From NCBI GenBank assembly GCA_937911235.1, contig CALDPN010000135.1, forward strand, positions 1-8,805: DNA of 8,805 bases, given 5' to 3'. This document shows positions 5,933 through 8,805 of this stretch, piece by piece. The DNA is from an uncultured Bacteroidales bacterium (GTDB taxonomy: Bacteria > Bacteroidota > Bacteroidia > Bacteroidales > Paludibacteraceae). The position numbers were made by a program, and so were the translations under genes. Every line of letters begins with the position of its first letter. The stretch's first letter is position 1. The notes beneath the pieces were generated by a model. The model saw nothing but the letters and a program-made list of their open reading frames with translations. It was not told the origin of the DNA and ran no database searches.

Positions 5933-6172
5933 ATGGATACAATATTAGGTATTATTCTAGGTGTGGTGCTAACTTTAATTATTAAAGATAAACCCCTTAG
6001 AATAGAGATTACACACAAACAAAAAGAAAAAGTTGTAGAGAAAGTTCCTGATATGTCAGAAATTATGAACAAAGCTGACACACAAGAGGACCAAGCCTAT
6101 GCGGATATGGGAACTTTCATAGATGAAATAAATAATATAATGACAGGAGGTGGAACTCGTGGCGAAGAATAG
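5933..6172 (+). CDS. Small membrane-anchored protein between terminase and portal (79 aa)
   Basis: The ATG at 5933 follows AGAAGGGAGA (5919-5928); an upstream start in the same frame would overlap terL without a ribosome site. The 79-residue product has one short hydrophobic segment (about residues 3-18, ILGIILGVVLTLII), then a basic stretch (KDKPLRIEITHKQKEKVVEK) and an acidic, helical C-terminal half ending in GGGTRGEE. No lipobox, so not a typical spanin lipoprotein. Its last 14 nt overlap the portal start. Orthologous function unknown; possibilities include a membrane anchor for assembly or an inner-membrane spanin-like or host-takeover peptide. The ribosome site and tight packing in the operon support a real gene. 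Confidence 0.65.
   Translation: MDTILGIILGVVLTLIIKDKPLRIEITHKQKEKVVEKVPDMSEIMNKADTQEDQAYADMGTFIDEINNIMTGGGTRGEE
6145..6150 (+). promoter_or_regulatory. Ribosome binding site that decides the portal start (GTG at 6159)
   Basis: AGGAGG at 6145-6150 stands 8 nt before GTG 6159. Another GTG in the same frame at 6150 overlaps the site itself and cannot be used from it. The portal therefore starts with a GTG codon as MAKNSKK. Confidence 0.8.
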
Positions 6173-8039
6173 TAAGAAATCCGAAATAAAAGATTTATCA
6201 GGTGCACATTTACTTCCTGAAGGAGTTAAATTACAAGACCTTAATGATTTCTTTGATATGGCTAATAATGAATACGCTAATGTTCGTAAACGTATGAACT
6301 TATTAGATGGAGCAGACCGTAGTGAACTATGGAAAACAATCACTGCTAAGTTCCCTAAGTACCAAGTACTTCCTGAAACAAACCATATCAACTATATAAA
6401 AGAAAACTTGGTTGCATCTATTTATACTGTTGGTAAATACGCAGAGTTACTACCTAAGGCTCAAGAACAAGTAGAAACTTGTAATAAAATTAACCGTGTG
6501 TTAAGTACTATATGGGAAAATATACACGTTGCTAAGTATGAACGTAAAGCTGGTGAACGTGCGGCGTTATTCAATATAGGTATAACACAAGTAGGATGGA
6601 ATAAGGAAGTGCTAGGTGGAACTAATAGTTATTTCTATCGTGGTGATGTCGTTCTAAAAAACATCGACCCTATGAAATATATGCGTGACCCTTATGCAGA
6701 TTGCTTAGACCATTCAAGATTCGTAGTAGTTTGGGATGATTATCATATCACAACACTACGTACACTTCCAATTTATAAAGAAAGATTAGATGAACTTTAT
6801 AAAGTATATGGCGATAACCTAGGAGCTGAGGAATCTTCACTTAGTTATGAAGCAAATAATAATAGAGCTAAGTCTAACAAGGCTCAAAACAAATATCATT
6901 TACTTCAAACATTCTGGGTTAAATATATGGACGAAGGTCAGAAAGTACAGATAGCCGAGATTCACGTATTGGACAAGAAATATGTGCTATATGTTAATGA
7001 AAAGATAGCACCAGTTTCATTCCCATTTGCTGAGCTATACTGTAATGAACCAGGTTCAGACATCATTGGTGTCAGTGAACCAGCTAAAGTTTTTAAAAAC
7101 TATATAGCTTATAATATGTTGTCAAGTATCGTAGCAACACACGCTTACAAAGCGCAACGTCCTCCTAGGTTTGTTAATACACAATCGGGAATAAACATTA
7201 GACAGTTTGCTCAATACGGTGCTGATGCTGATAAGACATTCCCTGTTAATGGAGATGCTTCTCAGGCTGTACATTATGGTAAGTTTCCTGACCTTCCTCC
7301 TACAATAGATGTCTTATCACAAAGATTAGAATATGATATTAAGGATAAGTCAGGTGTTACAGACCAATATGCAGGTAAAGATACTAACTCAGTACAAACT
7401 ACTGGGGGTATGGATGCTTTAATATCTAGAGCAACTGGTCGTGACGAAGTTAAGATTCAGTTATATGAAGAGTATACTAAGAAGTTAACAGAACTTATTA
7501 TCCAATTCTATATTAGATATGGAGACAAACGTACTTATGCTGTTAAAGATTTAACAACTAATAAGATAAGTAACGAAGAAGTTAACTTTGCAGATATCCC
7601 TAATAATATAGGCTTTGATTATTCAATAAATATTCAAACAGAATTACCTCGTAATAAAATGAGATTAGCTCAGGCTGCTAATATACTACTTGAAAAACAA
7701 GTACAATATAAACCAACACCTGAGATAATCACAATGGAAGAATGGTTATTAATGCAAGATATTCCATTCAAGGATTTAATTATGAGTCGTATAAATATTC
7801 AACGTAATAATGATATGACTGAACAAGTAACTCAAATCTTATTCCAATTCGCAGGACTTATTGAACAAGGTATTGACCCTGAAGAAGCATTAGCTATGGT
7901 TACTGATTCAATGCAGCAAGCACAGAACCCTGATGCAGCTATGCAAGGAGGGCAACCTGCGATGGGCAATCAGGCAGGTGCAGGTAGTTTCCAAGAGATG
8001 CAAGCAGCTTCTAACGAGGGCTCACAACAATTCGAATAA
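6159..8039 (+). CDS. Portal protein (head-tail connector), 626 aa
   Basis: Forms the dodecameric ring at one head vertex through which DNA is pumped and ejected. At 626 residues it is longer than many siphovirus portals (roughly 400-500) and closer to P22/T7-type portals. Features: an N-terminal helical region (20-150); 'NIDPMKYMRDPYADCLDHSRFVVVWDDY' at about 168-195, a conserved portal pattern of Asp-Pro followed by a described patch; 'PFAELYC' (289-295); a long central helical segment with 'SIVATHAYKAQRPPRF' (323-338); 'SGVTDQYAGKDTNSVQTTGGMDALISRATGR' (398-428), the tunnel-loop and stem-like part; then a helix (429-452). The last 45 residues are Gln/Met/Ala/Gly-rich and probably disordered. 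It begins with GTG, overlaps the upstream gene by 14 nt and sits between terminase and scaffold, the standard order. Family membership is inferred from layout and motifs, not from a search. Confidence 0.85.
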   Translation: MAKNSKKSEIKDLSGAHLLPEGVKLQDLNDFFDMANNEYANVRKRMNLLDGADRSELWKTITAKFPKYQVLPETNHINYIKENLVASIYTVGKYAELLPKAQEQVETCNKINRVLSTIWENIHVAKYERKAGERAALFNIGITQVGWNKEVLGGTNSYFYRGDVVLKNIDPMKYMRDPYADCLDHSRFVVVWDDYHITTLRTLPIYKERLDELYKVYGDNLGAEESSLSYEANNNRAKSNKAQNKYHLLQTFWVKYMDEGQKVQIAEIHVLDKKYVLYVNEKIAPVSFPFAELYCNEPGSDIIGVSEPAKVFKNYIAYNMLSSIVATHAYKAQRPPRFVNTQSGINIRQFAQYGADADKTFPVNGDASQAVHYGKFPDLPPTIDVLSQRLEYDIKDKSGVTDQYAGKDTNSVQTTGGMDALISRATGRDEVKIQLYEEYTKKLTELIIQFYIRYGDKRTYAVKDLTTNKISNEEVNFADIPNNIGFDYSINIQTELPRNKMRLAQAANILLEKQVQYKPTPEIITMEEWLLMQDIPFKDLIMSRINIQRNNDMTEQVTQILFQFAGLIEQGIDPEEALAMVTDSMQQAQNPDAAMQGGQPAMGNQAGAGSFQEMQAASNEGSQQFE

Positions 8040-8065
8040 AAAGAACTTTACAAGTTCTTTTTTTT
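8040..8065 (+). terminator. Rho-independent terminator after the portal gene
   Basis: A 9-bp stem, AAAGAACTT (8040-8048) with AAGTTCTTT (8052-8060), leaves only a 3-nt TAC loop as drawn; an 8-bp stem with a 5-nt loop is the likelier fold. An eight-T tract (8058-8065) follows. It begins at the base after the portal stop. Confidence 0.9.
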
Positions 8066-8075
8066 GTGGTATATA
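8047..8075 (+). promoter_or_regulatory. Promoter for the scaffold/capsid operon, -35 inside the terminator loop
   Basis: The -35 TTTACA (8047-8052; five of six matches to TTGACA) lies in the terminator loop. The extended -10 TGGTATATA (TG 8067-8068, TATATA 8070-8075) follows after a 17-nt spacer. The predicted start site is near 8082, leaving an untranslated leader of about 85 nt before the gene at 8168. Confidence 0.8.
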
Positions 8076-8081
8076 TATGTT

Positions 8082-8167
8082 AGCTGAGTATAGGTCCGTC
8101 ACCTGTTAATTTGACGTGTAACTCGCACCTCTATAGTTTCGCCAACTATATTGATAAGGAGGATATT
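8082..8167 (+). promoter_or_regulatory. Leader of the scaffold transcript with two possible hairpins
   Basis: The only longer non-coding gap in the window. CGTCA (8097-8101) can pair with TGACG (8112-8116), and TATAGTT (8132-8138) with AACTATA (8144-8150), closing a TCGCC loop just before the AAGGAGG ribosome site (8156-8162). A second, weaker promoter could be TTGACG (8111-8116) and TATAGT (8132-8137), but the 15-nt spacer is short. The hairpins may stabilise the mRNA of a highly expressed head gene. No known riboswitch class is recognised. Confidence 0.4.
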
Positions 8168-8805
8168 ATGTTTGGGGCAGAAGATTATCAAGCGTTGTTT
8201 AATGAATTAGGAGGAGAAGCAGCACCTGCTGACACTGGCGCGGATGCTAATAATAGCACAGCCACAACTGCAGACCCTGCAACAATAACTAATCCAGTAG
8301 ACACAAATCCAAATCCTGATGTCGTAGGACCAGTTAATCCTGCACAAGACCCTGTTGGGGATGATGTAGATGACAATACTGGAGATGATGACAATCTAGG
8401 AACACCTGCAAATAATCCAGTCGATGATGAAGATAATCAAAGACAAGCAAGAGCATTTGCAGAAATGCGTTCCACTATAAATAAATACTCAAAAGTATTT
8501 AAGCAATTACAACCAATGATGGGAGTAAATAGTGAGGACGAAGTTATTGAACGTCTATTAGATGCTGGGCTAAATGTCCAAGCTCGTAATCAAAACGTAG
8601 ACCCTGCAATTCTGAAGCGCATGCAAACCCTTGAGGAACAGAATCTTGCAATGATTAGTGAGCAAAGGAATAAAGCCTTAGTAGAGAGTTTCGGGTTACT
8701 TCAAAAAGATTTTAACCTAACTAACAAAGAAGTTCTTGATTTTGCTAAAGAATTAGACAATAAACAAATTGATGTTTATAAATTGGGTGTAGACTTATCT
8801 ACACT
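8168..8805 (+). CDS. Head scaffolding protein, 3' partial (at least 212 aa)
   Basis: Starts at ATG 8168, 5 nt after AAGGAGG (8156-8162), and is still open at the window edge. Scaffolds guide capsid assembly and leave or are cleaved before DNA fills the head. Residues 1-15 (MFGAEDYQALFNELG) are an amphipathic-looking head. Residues 16-90 are acidic and low-complexity, rich in Asp, Asn, Pro, Ala and Thr, with runs such as GDDVDDNTGDDD. From about 92 onwards it is charged and helical (RQARAFAEMRSTINKYSKVF; LKRMQTLEEQNLAMISEQRNKA at 149-170), probably coiled coil. Disordered acidic N-terminus, helical remainder and a place directly after the portal are typical of scaffolds; the major capsid gene would be expected next. 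No protease motif is seen in the visible part. Confidence 0.75.
   Translation, partial: MFGAEDYQALFNELGGEAAPADTGADANNSTATTADPATITNPVDTNPNPDVVGPVNPAQDPVGDDVDDNTGDDDNLGTPANNPVDDEDNQRQARAFAEMRSTINKYSKVFKQLQPMMGVNSEDEVIERLLDAGLNVQARNQNVDPAILKRMQTLEEQNLAMISEQRNKALVESFGLLQKDFNLTNKEVLDFAKELDNKQIDVYKLGVDLST

Noticed and set aside
875..6391. Several minus-strand open frames of 60-111 codons
   Set aside because: All lie opposite well-supported plus-strand genes, are low in complexity and lack ribosome sites.
8081..8157. tRNA-like gene (AGCTGAGT and TTTCGCC resemble D and T arms)
   Set aside because: No acceptor stem forms, the putative T loop has the wrong length and no anticodon arm fits.
8188..8394. 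A 68-codon minus-strand frame rich in Ser, Val, Ala and Gly
   Set aside because: It is the reverse reading of the acidic low-complexity start of the scaffold gene.

Overview
The window is a late, structural and packaging segment of a tailed bacteriophage (or prophage) of a low-GC Gram-positive host, probably a member of the Firmicutes. The host call rests on AT-rich codon use, AGGAGG-type ribosome binding sites at most genes, extended -10 (TGnTATAAT-like) promoters and short U-tailed hairpin terminators. All genes lie on the plus strand. I see no tRNA or rRNA gene, CRISPR array, insertion sequence or integrase. I cannot name the species or phage genus.

Layout: (1) 1-119, the 3' end of a gene whose last residues look like the block V end of an SGNH/GDSL hydrolase, closed by a terminator at 136-168. 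(2) 175-3864, a fibre operon: a 53-residue membrane peptide, a 569-residue tail fibre with two collagen-like Gly-X-Y tracts, a 304-residue collar/needle-type fibre protein with nine His-X-His motifs, and a 291-residue Cys-rich protein resembling the U32 'peptidase'/anaerobic hydroxylase family. A terminator follows. (3) 3849-8060, a packaging operon: a 141-residue protein in the usual small-terminase position, the large terminase, a 79-residue membrane-anchored peptide and the portal protein, then a third terminator. (4) 8047 to the end, a promoter, a leader of about 85 nt that can fold, and the start of the head scaffolding protein, which is cut by the window edge.

How the genes fit together: the terminase pumps DNA through the portal into a shell built on the scaffold, while the fibre genes build the host-recognition end of the tail. 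The most unusual point is the U32-like gene directly behind the fibre genes. Known relatives (UbiU/UbiV, TrhP, RlhA) take part in hydroxylations, oxygen-independent where shown. A collagen-like fibre rich in Pro and Lys at Y positions suggests, as inference only, a phage-encoded anaerobic hydroxylation of the fibre. Also notable are two terminators whose hairpin loops carry the -35 element of the next promoter, repeat tracts with identical protein but scrambled codons, and a large terminase with an extra zinc-ribbon-like N-terminus and unusual catalytic motifs.
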